From the NCBI RefSeq assembly GCF_030272695.1, contig NZ_JARFYN010000030.1:18650-82649 (forward strand): DNA of 64,000 bases, written 5' to 3'. The translations under genes and the position numbers were made by a program. The notes under the pieces were generated by a model. That model saw nothing but the letters and a program-made list of their open reading frames with translations, searched no databases and was not told the DNA's origin. Below, one piece after another: positions 34,428 to 42,909 of this stretch (its first letter is position 1; each line of letters begins with the position of its first letter). The DNA is from Martinezella calliandrae (GTDB taxonomy: Bacteria; Pseudomonadota; Alphaproteobacteria; Rhizobiales; Rhizobiaceae).

Positions 34428-35612
34428 TCAAGCGCCGCGGCCCTGGTCGGCCGTCTTGATGTCGATACTCGGCTGTACCGACATGCCGGGGCGCAGGTCG
34501 CCAGAAGCGACGCTGTCGCTATCGAGCACGATCTTGACCGGGATGCGTTGCACGACCTTGGTGAAATTGCCCGTGGCGTTGTCCGGGGGCAGCAGTGCGA
34601 ATTCCTGGCCGCTGGCAGGCGCCAGGCTGTCGACATGGCCGTGATAGACGCGGCCGGGGAACATATCGACTTCGATATCGACCGGCTGGCCCGCGTGCAC
34701 GTCGGTCAACTGGGTCTCTTTATAATTCGCAACGATATAGGCCGCCGACGTCGGCACGACCGACATCAACTGCGTACCCGCTTGCACATATTGGCCGACG
34801 CGGAGCGTGCGGTTGCCGACGACGCCGTCGAGCGGTGCGATAATCGTTGTATAGGATAGATTGAGCTCTGCCTGGTTTTGCACGGCCTGGTCATGGGCAA
34901 GTGTTGCCTTGGCTTGCGCCAGCTGCGCCTTTAACAGATCGACCTGCTTGGTCGTAGCGGCGAGCGATGCCGTGTCACGATCGATCGCGGCGCGGGCAGC
35001 CGCGATCTGCGACGCGGCCTGTTGTGCGGTCTGCACCGGCGCATATCCGTTGACGGACAGGTTCGCATAGCGCTTGTCGTTCTGCTCGGCGAAGGTCTCG
35101 TTGGCCTTGTCGACATCGACGGTCGCCTTGGCAGCCGAGATTAATGACTGCTGCATATCGACGGACGCCTGCCTGGCCTCTACATCGGCCTGAGCGGCGG
35201 CAACATCGGCCTTGGCCTGATCGAGCGCCGTTTTGAAATCGCGGTCGTCGATGCGTGCGAGCACCTGCCCTGCCTTGACTGTCTGGTTGTCGTTGACGAC
35301 GACATCGGTGATATAGCCGGAAATCTTCGGCGCGATAGCACTATTGTCTGCCTGCACATAGGCATCGTCGGTCGATACCTGGAAGCGGCCGACCGTCCAG
35401 TAATTATGACCGTAGTAAGCAGCCGCAGCGATCACGGCGAGCGCCGTCGCGCCAAGCAAGAACGACTTGCCCCGCTTCTTCGCCGCCGGCTTTTCCTCTA
35501 CGGCGATACGCGCCAGTTCGACCGACACGTCCGGTTTGCCGGCGTCCATTGCAGGGGCTTCGGCGACCGGTGCCTGCTTGCCGGCATTCAGTATGTGAAC
35601 CTTGTTTTCCAC
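34428..35612 (-). CDS. emrA: EmrA/HlyD-type membrane fusion adaptor
   Basis: A 394-residue periplasmic adaptor, started at GTG 35612 after AGGAGAG; the open frame upstream of that is non-coding. One membrane anchor lies at about 50-70 (FLLGATALAVIAAAAYYG). Then the biotinyl-lipoyl half-motif VSTDDAYVQADNSAIAPKIS and DVVVNDNQTVKAGQVLARID, a long alpha-helical hairpin rich in Ala/Gln/Lys (about 130-250), and the second lipoyl half SYTTIIAPLDGVVGNRTLRVG. It bridges the EmrB pump to an outer-membrane channel. The gene diverges from the TetR regulator, with a shared control region. Confidence 0.93.
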   Translation of the reverse strand: MENKVHILNAGKQAPVAEAPAMDAGKPDVSVELARIAVEEKPAAKKRGKSFLLGATALAVIAAAAYYGHNYWTVGRFQVSTDDAYVQADNSAIAPKISGYITDVVVNDNQTVKAGQVLARIDDRDFKTALDQAKADVAAAQADVEARQASVDMQQSLISAAKATVDVDKANETFAEQNDKRYANLSVNGYAPVQTAQQAASQIAAARAAIDRDTASLAATTKQVDLLKAQLAQAKATLAHDQAVQNQAELNLSYTTIIAPLDGVVGNRTLRVGQYVQAGTQLMSVVPTSAAYIVANYKETQLTDVHAGQPVDIEVDMFPGRVYHGHVDSLAPASGQEFALLPPDNATGNFTKVVQRIPVKIVLDSDSVASGDLRPGMSVQPSIDIKTADQGRGA

Positions 35613-35694
35613 TGTTCTCTCTCCTGATAACCGATCGTCTTGGAGGGGCGGACGCCCGCAAAAATCTTCGGCCCGATATTTAGGAAACTTGCTG

Positions 35695-35743
35695 TTTTCC
35701 AAAATATGCACTATAAATAGGAAGTCAACAGGAATTTGGAAAA
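35695..35743. promoter_or_regulatory. Candidate TetR operator in the divergent emrA/tetR control region
   Basis: TTTTCCAAA at 35695-35703 and TTTGGAAAA at 35735-35743 are perfect 9-base inverted copies 31 bases apart. The right arm lies 5 bases before the TetR start codon. The left arm and an AT-rich centre (CTATAAAT) fall in the expected promoter space. Two half-sites or two dimers may be bound. Confidence 0.5.
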
Positions 35744-35748
35744 TCATC

Positions 35749-36396
35749 ATGGTCGAAAATCAAATAATTGAGAGGCGCCCCCGCGGCCGACCCCAGCTTC
35801 GCTGCGACGACGACACAAAAAGCCTGATCATCGAGGCCGCCGACGTGCAATTCCGGGAAAACGGCTACGCGGCGGCAAGCATCAACGCGATCGCACAGGC
35901 CGCCGGCGTCTCGACCAAGACGCTCTACCGGTTGTTTCCGACCAAGGCTGATCTGTTCTCAAGCATTGTTTCTGACCGTATAAGCCGGTTTTTCGTGGCG
36001 CTGGACCAGTCGGCGCTCGCGACGATGGATGTGCGGCAGGGACTGGAGCGGCTGTTGATGGCCTATGGCATGCTCACAATGTCGGACGAAACCATCGATA
36101 TGATGCGGCTTGTCATCGCCGAATCCGATCGCTTTCCGGAAATCGCGACATCCTTCTATGAAACGGCGATCGTTCGCTCGAATGCCTTCATGGAGAAATG
36201 GCTGACGACGCAGTGCGAACGTGGACTCATCCGCCTGGAAGATCCACATATGGCCTCCGGCATGCTGCGAGGAATGATGATCATGGAGCCGCAACGCGCC
36301 GCTATCCTTCGCCAGCTCCCTGCCCCGAACATCGCAGAAATCAATCGGCGGGCGCGAATATGCGCTGAGGTATTCCTAAAGGGCTGCCAGGTTTGA
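35749..36396 (+). CDS. TetR-family regulator of the efflux genes
   Basis: A 215-residue repressor, started at ATG 35749. A basic arm (RRPRGRPQLR) precedes the helix-turn-helix at about 25-70 (SLIIEAADVQFRENGYAAAS, then AAGVSTKTLYRLFPTKADLF). The C-terminal ligand-binding domain resembles the AcrR/TetR_C_7 group (MRLVIAESDRFPEIATSFYE). It diverges from the emrAB-like pair and sits next to an inverted repeat, the usual layout for a repressor released by the pump's substrates. Translation probably starts with a very short leader, since the operator arm almost touches the start codon. Confidence 0.9.
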   Translation: MVENQIIERRPRGRPQLRCDDDTKSLIIEAADVQFRENGYAAASINAIAQAAGVSTKTLYRLFPTKADLFSSIVSDRISRFFVALDQSALATMDVRQGLERLLMAYGMLTMSDETIDMMRLVIAESDRFPEIATSFYETAIVRSNAFMEKWLTTQCERGLIRLEDPHMASGMLRGMMIMEPQRAAILRQLPAPNIAEINRRARICAEVFLKGCQV

Positions 36397-36398
36397 AA

Positions 36399-36500
36399 TC
36401 AATCCTGGCGCGGATCGACCGCGTCGTTGAGGCCATCGCCGAGTGGGCTGAAGTCCATGACCGATACCATGATCGCCACACCCGGCCAGATCGGCATTCA
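36399..36500 (-). pseudogene. DppC-type permease C-terminal relic
   Basis: The minus strand reads IWPGVAIMVSVMDFSPLGDG, then LNDAVDPRQD and a stop at 36399-36401. This is the C-terminal end of a DppC-type permease (normally WPGLAIxxxVxxxNLLGDGLRDALDPR; compare the intact gene ending at 12074). The rest of the permease is absent. It lies directly against the binding-protein relic at 36510-36803, so a deletion of at least 2 kb has joined the two. Confidence 0.65.
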
Positions 36501-36509
36501 CGGCGCCTG

Positions 36510-36803
36510 CTAAAGGAACTGCCGTGCCGTGCCCAGCATCGAACCCAGGAGGATCCGGTGGGCGCTGACCCACGGCGAGGAAGGCGGTCGCGAGCTGCGG
36601 CACGATCTCCGGATTGGCGTTGATATCGACGAGCTTGTCGCACATGACGGCAAAACGATGCAGCCGGTATGGTTGCCCCTCATCGCCGGATCGAGCGGTT
36701 CCGGATCGTCCTGTCGTCCGACGCGCAATGTTGCCGCATGCCCGGATCCAATCGTTACTGCCATGACCGACGCCGTCATCAGCGCTTTGAAGGAAGATCC
36801 CAT
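36510..36803 (-). pseudogene. Family 5 peptide-binding protein N-terminal relic, frameshifted
   Basis: The minus strand begins with a signal peptide (MGSSFKALMTASVMAVTIGSGHA) and ATLRVGRQDDPEPLDPAMRG, the typical mature start of a DppA-like protein. A frame change near 36645 continues with MCDKLVDINANPEIVPQLATAF. Similarity then stops, next to the permease relic. Only about 75 of roughly 500 residues survive. Compare CDKLVDVTPDLKFVPQLATSW in the intact binding protein at 8666. Confidence 0.7.
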
Positions 36804-37025
36804 AAATTATCTGCCTGTGGCGAACCCCTAAGAGGCCTGCCCACCTGCCCAGAATTTATATAGCAGTATGTGACGGATGGTTGGTCGCGATCGTAATGCA
36901 TCCTGACTAAATGTTTGATCGAACAGTAGTCAATGGCTAAACATCGACCACTTATACTGAACATCGGACTTGACGCCTCATTTTCAGTCGATAATTTGTT
37001 CCCAAAGCTGACAAAAAATTAGGCC

Positions 37026-38228
37026 ATGACCGATCTTTCAACGTCTGTTCCCCTTACCCGGCAGATCACATCCCGCGCCGTACTGCGCGCTGTCTTCGAA
37101 AACGCCCCGGTGTCGCGCGCTGAGCTGGCGCGACTGACGGGGCTGTCGAAGCAAAGCATGTCCGAGATCGTCCGAGATCTCCAGGATGAGGGTTGGCTGC
37201 GTGTAACCGGCCGCACAAAGGGTGCGGTTGGCCGAAGTGCCGTGACCTATGAATTGGAGCCGCGCAAGGCCTTCGTTTTCGGCGTCGACATCGGCGGCAC
37301 CAAGATCCATGCTGCACTGGCCGATCTTACCGGCGCAATCGTCGGAGAACTCGTAGAGAGCACCGACTCGCGCGGTGGCGAATGCGTTGTCGACCAGATC
37401 GTTCGCGTGCATGACACCCTGCTCGCAAAGACCGGCATTGCCAAGAAGTCGGTGAAGATGGGTGCGATCGGCATCCCCGGCGCGGTTCATCCGAAGACCC
37501 GGCGGCTGACCATGGTGCCGAATATCCCCGGCCTGACGGACTTGGCTTTCGAAGACCTGCTTCGAGACAGGCTCGGCTATGGCATCCTCATCGAGAACGA
37601 TGTCAATATGGCCGCCAAGGGTGAGCAATGGCTGGGTAACGGCCGCAGTATCGACAATTTCGTTTTCGTGGCGCTCGGCACCGGCATCGGCATGGGCATC
37701 GTCAACGAGGGCCGCATCGTCCGCGGCGCCCGCGGGGCAGCCGGCGAAATCGCCACTCTGCCGATCGGTGCCGATCCCTTCGATTCCCGCAGTTTCATGG
37801 CCGGCGCGCTGGAATCGGCAATCGGCAGCATCGCCATCCGCGGCCGCTATGAGGCGCTCGGCGGCACGCCGGGCCTGACGGTGCGCGAATTGTTCGAGCG
37901 CAGGGATGATCTGGCAGCGGGCATGGTAATCGATGAAGTGGCGCGTGTCGTCGCGACCTCCCTCGTTGCCATCGCAGCCGTCGTCGATCCCGAGGTGGTG
38001 ATTTTCGGCGGCAGCGTCGGGGCACGGCCCGAGCTGGTGGAGCGGATCAGCTTCTATCTGGCGCGTTGCGTGCCCGTGCCGCTGTCCTGCACCATCAGTC
38101 CGCTCGGCAGCCAGGCCGGCCTCTTCGGCGCCATCGCCACTGCACTCGACCAGTTTCGCGAGACGCTGTTTGAAATGCCAGGGCGCGCTGATCTCGGCAT
38201 GGCGTTGCTGGCTGAGAAGGCGTCGTAA
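37026..38228 (+). CDS. ROK-family regulator, kinase loop kept and zinc motif lost
   Basis: A 400-residue regulator. The winged helix-turn-helix spans about 15-75 (VLRAVFENAPVSRAELARLTG, then LSKQSMSEIVRDLQDEGWL). The ROK domain starts with an intact phosphate loop FGVDIGGTKIHAAL near 90-103 and has ENDVNMAAKGEQWLGNGRS and GAAGEIATLPIG. Unlike the ROK protein at 4996, it lacks the CxCGxxGC zinc site. It lies between relics of a Dpp importer (leftward) and a gamma-glutamyltransferase (rightward), whose control it presumably once had. The reading frame is intact, so it may still be expressed or act elsewhere. Confidence 0.88.
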   Translation: MTDLSTSVPLTRQITSRAVLRAVFENAPVSRAELARLTGLSKQSMSEIVRDLQDEGWLRVTGRTKGAVGRSAVTYELEPRKAFVFGVDIGGTKIHAALADLTGAIVGELVESTDSRGGECVVDQIVRVHDTLLAKTGIAKKSVKMGAIGIPGAVHPKTRRLTMVPNIPGLTDLAFEDLLRDRLGYGILIENDVNMAAKGEQWLGNGRSIDNFVFVALGTGIGMGIVNEGRIVRGARGAAGEIATLPIGADPFDSRSFMAGALESAIGSIAIRGRYEALGGTPGLTVRELFERRDDLAAGMVIDEVARVVATSLVAIAAVVDPEVVIFGGSVGARPELVERISFYLARCVPVPLSCTISPLGSQAGLFGAIATALDQFRETLFEMPGRADLGMALLAEKAS

Positions 38229-38284
38229 ACGATATGGAGGCCGTGCAGCAGACAGCAACAACCAGACCGAGGACATTGAAGGAC

Positions 38285-38751
38285 ATGCAGCGGCGGGATT
38301 TTTTCAAGTCAGGCCGTTCGGTCGCTATTTCCGGTAGGGCATGGCGGTGACCTCGCACGCGCAGGCAACGCTCGCGGCGGTCGATATCTTGGGTGCAGCG
38401 CAGTCGATGCGGCAGTTGCTGCGGTCGCGCTGCAGTCGGTCGTCGATCCGCACATGACCGGCATTGCGGCGACCGCTTTGCCCTCAACAGCCCCCGCCGG
38501 CGGCAAGCCTGTCTCGCTCAATGGCTCCGGCCGCGCTCCGTAGAAGGCAAAGCTTGATTGCGTCTTGGAGAAGGGTTTCACGCAATGACAGTCCGCATGC
38601 GGTCACCGTAACCGGCGATGCCTGGTGCCGGCTGATCGGCTCCTACGGTCGTTTCGACATGGGCCGCGTGCTGTCGCCGGCGATCGGAGCCGCCGAAAAC
38701 GGCTATTATGACCTTCCAGACTTCCGACAATGGTGGATAGGCGACCGATAG
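38285..38751 (+). pseudogene. Gamma-glutamyltransferase relic, multiply frameshifted
   Basis: It begins MQRRDFFKSGRSVAIS at 38285, after a GAAGG ribosome-binding site, as in intact relatives. After a frame change come GMAVTSHAQATLAAVDILGA and AVDAAVAAVALQSVVDPHMTG. Further frame changes lead to PAGGKPVSLNGSGRAP and DAWCRLIGSYGRFDMGRVLSPAIGAAENGYY, then unrelated sequence and a stop. At least four frame breaks are needed, and the catalytic small subunit is absent. It is clearly a dead gene of the same family as the intact one at 12096, but a different subgroup by sequence. Confidence 0.75.
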
Positions 38752-38870
38752 CTTTGGAACCCCGACCATGCGATAGGAGCCAATCGCGATCGGTCGCCCG
38801 GCCTTTGTCTAGCGTCGCGGTGGAACGCCCGCGTCCTCGTCTCGATCTTCCTTGGTGTGAACGTCGCGCT

Positions 38871-39743
38871 TCACGCTGTCACGGTCTTCTTTTCAGCCTC
38901 GAATACATCGCGTGCGGACGTCGTACCCGCCACGTGCTCCGTACCCTCGGTTCCGAGGTCCATCCATCCCGCATTCACCGCATCAAACATTTCTTCGGCG
39001 GGTCCGGTGTGGCCTTTCGGGATGCCGAATTGCTCGAACGCTTCCGTCCACCCTGCACGCGGGATTGCAGAGGCTTTCACGTCAAGCTTCAGGACTTCGC
39101 CCAATTGCTCGGCGACTTCATCCGCGCTGACCATCGAACCAAGCTCGATGACGCGATGCCCTGACCAAGCTGGCCCCGTCAGAAGGGTTGCGACCTCCGC
39201 GCCGATGTCGTTCGTCGCGACCATCGTCGATTTCCGGTTGGTCGGATTATAGTAGACCGGCAGCGTGCCGCCCTGGCCGACGTGCAGGCCGTAAAGGAAG
39301 TTTTCGAAGAAGCCGCCGGCGCGCACGAAGGCGATTGGTGATGCCAGGTCGCGAAAACCTTGCTCCAGCAGCGACAAGGCCGTGATCATCCCGAGCCCGC
39401 TGGTTCGGTTCGCACCCATCGACGAAAGCGCAACCACTCGCGGCGGCGCTGCCTTGGTGAGCGCCTCGACATAATTTGCAATCACGCCCTTTGCTTCTTT
39501 GTAATCAGGCGAGAGCGCCCATTCAGCCGGCAACATGACAAACGCGCCATCGACGTCTTTGAGCGCCCGCTCGATGGCTGCGGGATCATTCCAATCACCG
39601 TCAACCAGTTCCACGCCCCGGTTCGCCCAGCTTGACGCCTTCTCGCGATTGCGGACCAGCGCGCGCACTTCCTTGCCGTGCGCCAACAGATGTGCTGCCG
39701 TTGCGCCGCCCACTTTTCCCGTGATTCCCATTACTAAAAACAT
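38871..39743 (-). CDS. NmrA-like NAD(P)-binding oxidoreductase
   Basis: A 290-residue atypical short-chain dehydrogenase, started at ATG 39743 (AGGAGA 6 bases upstream). The nucleotide motif is MGITGKVGGATAAHLL near 5-20, followed by VRALVRNREKASSW (specificity loop with Arg, favouring NADP) and VVALSSMGANRTSG near 105. The YxxxK catalytic pair of classical SDRs is not evident, as in NmrA/HSCARG sensors and QOR2-type quinone reductases. The gene follows the DoxX-like gene with 44 bases between them, and they probably form a small operon that diverges from the LysR gene. Confidence 0.88.
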   Translation of the reverse strand: MFLVMGITGKVGGATAAHLLAHGKEVRALVRNREKASSWANRGVELVDGDWNDPAAIERALKDVDGAFVMLPAEWALSPDYKEAKGVIANYVEALTKAAPPRVVALSSMGANRTSGLGMITALSLLEQGFRDLASPIAFVRAGGFFENFLYGLHVGQGGTLPVYYNPTNRKSTMVATNDIGAEVATLLTGPAWSGHRVIELGSMVSADEVAEQLGEVLKLDVKASAIPRAGWTEAFEQFGIPKGHTGPAEEMFDAVNAGWMDLGTEGTEHVAGTTSARDVFEAEKKTVTA

Positions 39744-39787
39744 GTGTTTTCTCCTGATCTTGAGGGACTGGCACTGCCCGTTTTGGT

Positions 39788-40210
39788 TCAACGGATGAGC
39801 GGCAGAATGGCCCGGATACGGGCATCGCGCAGATAAAGCCCGCCCCAGGTCAAAGCGCCCAGAAGCAGGGAAATGATTTCCGGCGGCGACCCCAACTCAC
39901 CGATGCGGACATGAGCGCAGATGGCACCTCCCAAAAAACCCGTCACCAGGATCGCGCCGAGGACAGCGGTGGCCGGGATGGCGTAGAGGATGGCGCAGGC
40001 GAATATGATCGGACCCACGACACGGGTCAGGTCCATCGCAAACCCGGTTTCCTGCAACATGCTCGCAATCTGCGCCGGGGCGAAAAGCTGAGTAGTCCCG
40101 TCCGCCGCCAGAGCGAGAACGACGAACGCGCTCATTATCCGGCCAGCCCACAGCGCGCGATGTAAGATCATAGATTCAGGCACCTGATGGAGGTTCATAG
40201 TTTCAGACAT
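39788..40210 (-). CDS. DoxX-like small membrane protein
   Basis: A 140-residue protein with four predicted helices: GRIMSAFVVLALAADGTTQLF, VVGPIIFACAILYAIPATAV, GAILVTGFLGGAICAHVRIG and PEIISLLLGALTWGGLYLRD. The helix order and the AHVRIG loop match the DoxX-like family, whose members are often co-transcribed with NmrA-type or FMN enzymes under a LysR or HxlR regulator. The function is not established. The ATG at 40210 has GGAGAG upstream. It shares a 119-base divergent control region with the LysR gene at 40330. Confidence 0.8.
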   Translation of the reverse strand: MSETMNLHQVPESMILHRALWAGRIMSAFVVLALAADGTTQLFAPAQIASMLQETGFAMDLTRVVGPIIFACAILYAIPATAVLGAILVTGFLGGAICAHVRIGELGSPPEIISLLLGALTWGGLYLRDARIRAILPLIR

Positions 40211-40329
40211 TTGTCACTCTCCGATGGGTGGATCCCATATTTGGAGCTTACTGTGCCTCCCAGCTATGATAAACGTTAAGAAAATGAACTAACTGTTCTC
40301 CGCTCGGCGAACAATATCGAGGCACAACC

Positions 40330-41235
40330 ATGCAGAATCTCGAACCCATCCTGATTTTCATAACGGTAGCGGAAATGGGTAGCTTCACCCGCGCGGCCGA
40401 TAGCCTGGGCATCCAAAAGGGAAGGGCCTCAACGGCGGTCCGGAAGCTGGAAGAAGATGTCGGTGTCAGGCTCCTGCACCGGACGACGCGCAGCGTGCAA
40501 TTGACGGAGGACGGACGCGCATTTCACGCCCGTGCCCGCGATCTGCTCGCTGAAGTTGATGATCTGCACTCAATGTTCGCAAGCGATCGAGTGGCACTTC
40601 GCGGGCGTTTGCGGGTCGATCTTCCGACCGAGGTGGCGCGCACGACGATCGTGCCGGCCCTGCCGGATTTCATGGCGACCCACCCCGAGTTGGAACTGGA
40701 GATCTCGAGTACGGATCGGCAAGTCGATCTGGTTCAAGAGGGGTTCGACTGTGTATTGCGGCTTGGACCCATAGGGGACGAAACGCTGATTGCCCGCCAG
40801 CTGGGCCAATTGCGCGTGGTTAATGCTGCCAGCCCCGCCTATCTGGCGCGCTATGGCGTCCCTCGATCGCTAGAAGATCTCAAGCGTCAGCAACATCGAA
40901 CAATTCATTTTTCGACGACGCTAGGCGCAAAACCCTATGGATGGGAATATCCGGACGGCAACAGCTACGCGACGCTTCAATTGCCAGGTGCGTTACACGT
41001 CAACAGCGCGCAGACCTACGACGCCGCTGCCGTCGCCGGCCTTGGCCTCATCCAAGCGCCACTCTTGGGGATTGGCCAATACTTTGAGCGTGGAGCACTC
41101 GTGGAGATCTTACCCGAATTTCGTCACCGCGCGATCCCCGTGTCCCTCGTCGTAGCACATCGGAGCAATCTGTCGCGCCGGGTCCGCGCGTTCATGAAAT
41201 GGATCGAAGATGTGCTGGCGCCGTATCTGGAATAG
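40330..41235 (+). CDS. LysR-family transcriptional regulator
   Basis: A 301-residue regulator. The helix-turn-helix spans residues 1-62 (PILIFITVAEMGSFTRAADSL, then GRASTAVRKLEEDVGVRLLHR). The effector domain spans about 90-295, with DFMATHPELELEISSTDRQ and AVAGLGLIQAPLLGIGQYF, placing it in the CrgA/DsdC-like group that senses quinones or aromatic compounds. It diverges from the DoxX-like/NmrA-like pair, the standard layout for a LysR activator and its target. Small size and intact domains indicate a working protein. Confidence 0.92.
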   Translation: MQNLEPILIFITVAEMGSFTRAADSLGIQKGRASTAVRKLEEDVGVRLLHRTTRSVQLTEDGRAFHARARDLLAEVDDLHSMFASDRVALRGRLRVDLPTEVARTTIVPALPDFMATHPELELEISSTDRQVDLVQEGFDCVLRLGPIGDETLIARQLGQLRVVNAASPAYLARYGVPRSLEDLKRQQHRTIHFSTTLGAKPYGWEYPDGNSYATLQLPGALHVNSAQTYDAAAVAGLGLIQAPLLGIGQYFERGALVEILPEFRHRAIPVSLVVAHRSNLSRRVRAFMKWIEDVLAPYLE

Positions 41236-41292
41236 CGAGACGAACATCGTCGTCCGTCCCCCCGGCAGCTTTATCTGCGGATGGGTGACCTG

Positions 41293-41403
41293 ATGAAAAC
41301 GATTGAGATTGACGACAAGGAGAGCGTCCTTGCGACTTTGGTCGATGATGCCTTCAATGGAAGCGGCTACGTTATCACGCATCACTGTCAACGTGCCGCA
41401 TGA
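41293..41403 (+). pseudogene. Short frame resembling a truncated Phd-type antitoxin
   Basis: A 36-codon frame reads MKTIEIDDKESVLATLVDDAF, then NGSGYVITHHCQRAA and stops. The pattern (beta-strand, helix, YVITxHxxRAA) resembles the N-terminal half of Phd/YefM-like antitoxins. No toxin gene follows. It may be a relic or a chance match. Confidence 0.25.
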
Positions 41404-41516
41404 TCTTAGGCTACAATGAGCATAGAAAATTGAGGCAAGCCGTGCCATTCGTCGGTTGTCTGCTCAAGCCGCTGCTCAATGCCGCCACGCTCGAGGACGA
41501 GGATCATCCGGTCAGA

Positions 41517-41537
41517 AAGCCGGCAACCTCCCGGCTT
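41517..41537 (+). terminator. Candidate terminator hairpin
   Basis: AAGCCGG, a 7-base loop and CCGGCTT form a perfect stem, followed by CTTGACTTTT on the plus strand. It lies between the convergent LysR and rhaI genes, 17 bases from the rhaI stop, and could terminate both. Confidence 0.5.
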
Positions 41538-41553
41538 CTTGACTTTTGATCTT

Positions 41554-42846
41554 TCAGATAATTCCGCCACCGCCTGCCGCCGAAACCGGGCGCTCGCTTG
41601 CCACCTTTTTCCGATAGCCGCTCGTGCGGAAGGCCGCGACGGGATCGATGGCGCCGCCCGCGCGGCGGCGAGCTTCAGCGAGGATGGGCTCGACGTCGGC
41701 ACGGTAGGCACGCTTCAGCGTCTCCGACGCCATCAGGGCATCGTTGGCGTCCTGATAGTCCGCCAGCGTCTTGCGGTCGACGATCAATGCCTGCGCATAG
41801 GCGCGACGGATTTCGTTGGCGCTGGAGATCAGGCTTTCGATCGGGTCGGTGACATTGTGCGACTGGTCGATCATATGCGCCGGATGGAAGCCTTTTACGC
41901 CGCGATGCTCGGCGTCGACCAATTCATTGAAGACGAGGAACAGGCGATAGGGCTCGATCGCACCGGCGTCGAGATCGTCGTCGCCATATTTCGAATCGTT
42001 GAAATGGAAGCCGCCAAGCTTGCCGAACTGGATGAGGCGGGCGACGATCATCTCGATATTGGTGTTTGGCGCATGGTGGCCGAGATCGACAAGGCACAAA
42101 GCCTTCGGCCCGAGCGTCTGGGCGATCAGATAGTTTGTGCCCCAATCCTGCACGACGGTCGAATAGAAAGCCGGCTCGTACATCTTGTGCTCGGAAAACA
42201 GCCGCCAGTCATCCGGCAGTGCCTTGTAGATTTCCGCCATTGCGGCGAGGTAACGCTCGAACGCCTTGGTGAAATTGCTCTGACCTGGGAAGTTGGAACC
42301 GTCGCCGATCCAAACCGTCAGCGCCTTCGAACCTATCGCCTTGCCGATCTCGATGCATTCCAGATTATGCTCGACAGCCTGGGCGCGGGTCGCCGCGTCG
42401 ACATGGCTGAGCGAGCCGTATTTGTAAGAGCGCGCCTGGCCGGGAGCGTCGGAGAAGGTATTGGAATTCATGGCATCGAAGCCAAGACCGAGAGCATCGC
42501 CCTTCGCCTTTAATTCCTTGGCATCCACCTTATCCCAGGGGATGTGTAGCGAAACCGTAGGTGTCGCCTGCGTCAACTGGTGGATGACGGCGCAATCGTC
42601 GAGCTTGTCGAAAATGCCGCGCGGTTCGCCGGTACCGGGAAAACGGGCAAAGCGTGTACCGCCGGTGCCGACACCCCAAGAGGGCACGGCGACAAAGAAT
42701 TCGGAGACCTTTTTCGTCACCGCCTCGATATCGACGTCGCGGCGCGCAAGTGCCGCGCCGAGCGCTTCATATTCGGATTTCAGCGCAGCAGCGCGCTTGT
42801 CGTTTTCCGCAGCGACCAGATCCGTCGCAATTCTAAACTCGGTCAT
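41554..42846 (-). CDS. rhaI: L-rhamnose isomerase (RhaI type)
   Basis: A 430-residue TIM-barrel isomerase of the Pseudomonas stutzeri/rhizobial RhaI class, which converts L-rhamnose to L-rhamnulose in the cytoplasm. Metal-binding segments are FSEHKMYEPAFYS (Glu, Lys), CLVDLGHHAPNTNIE (Asp, His) and FHFNDSKYGDDDLDAG (Asp). The N-terminal FFVAVPSWGVGTGGTRFARF is family-typical. It follows rhaD by 63 bases on the same strand, and the pair diverges from rhaR. The gene is full length and intact. Confidence 0.95.
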   Translation of the reverse strand: MTEFRIATDLVAAENDKRAAALKSEYEALGAALARRDVDIEAVTKKVSEFFVAVPSWGVGTGGTRFARFPGTGEPRGIFDKLDDCAVIHQLTQATPTVSLHIPWDKVDAKELKAKGDALGLGFDAMNSNTFSDAPGQARSYKYGSLSHVDAATRAQAVEHNLECIEIGKAIGSKALTVWIGDGSNFPGQSNFTKAFERYLAAMAEIYKALPDDWRLFSEHKMYEPAFYSTVVQDWGTNYLIAQTLGPKALCLVDLGHHAPNTNIEMIVARLIQFGKLGGFHFNDSKYGDDDLDAGAIEPYRLFLVFNELVDAEHRGVKGFHPAHMIDQSHNVTDPIESLISSANEIRRAYAQALIVDRKTLADYQDANDALMASETLKRAYRADVEPILAEARRRAGGAIDPVAAFRTSGYRKKVASERPVSAAGGGGII

Positions 42847-42909
42847 TTTTTCCTCCCGAAATTGGAGGCTCGCGCGGCGCTCATTCCAGCCCGCGCGAGC
42901 CGAATTTAG

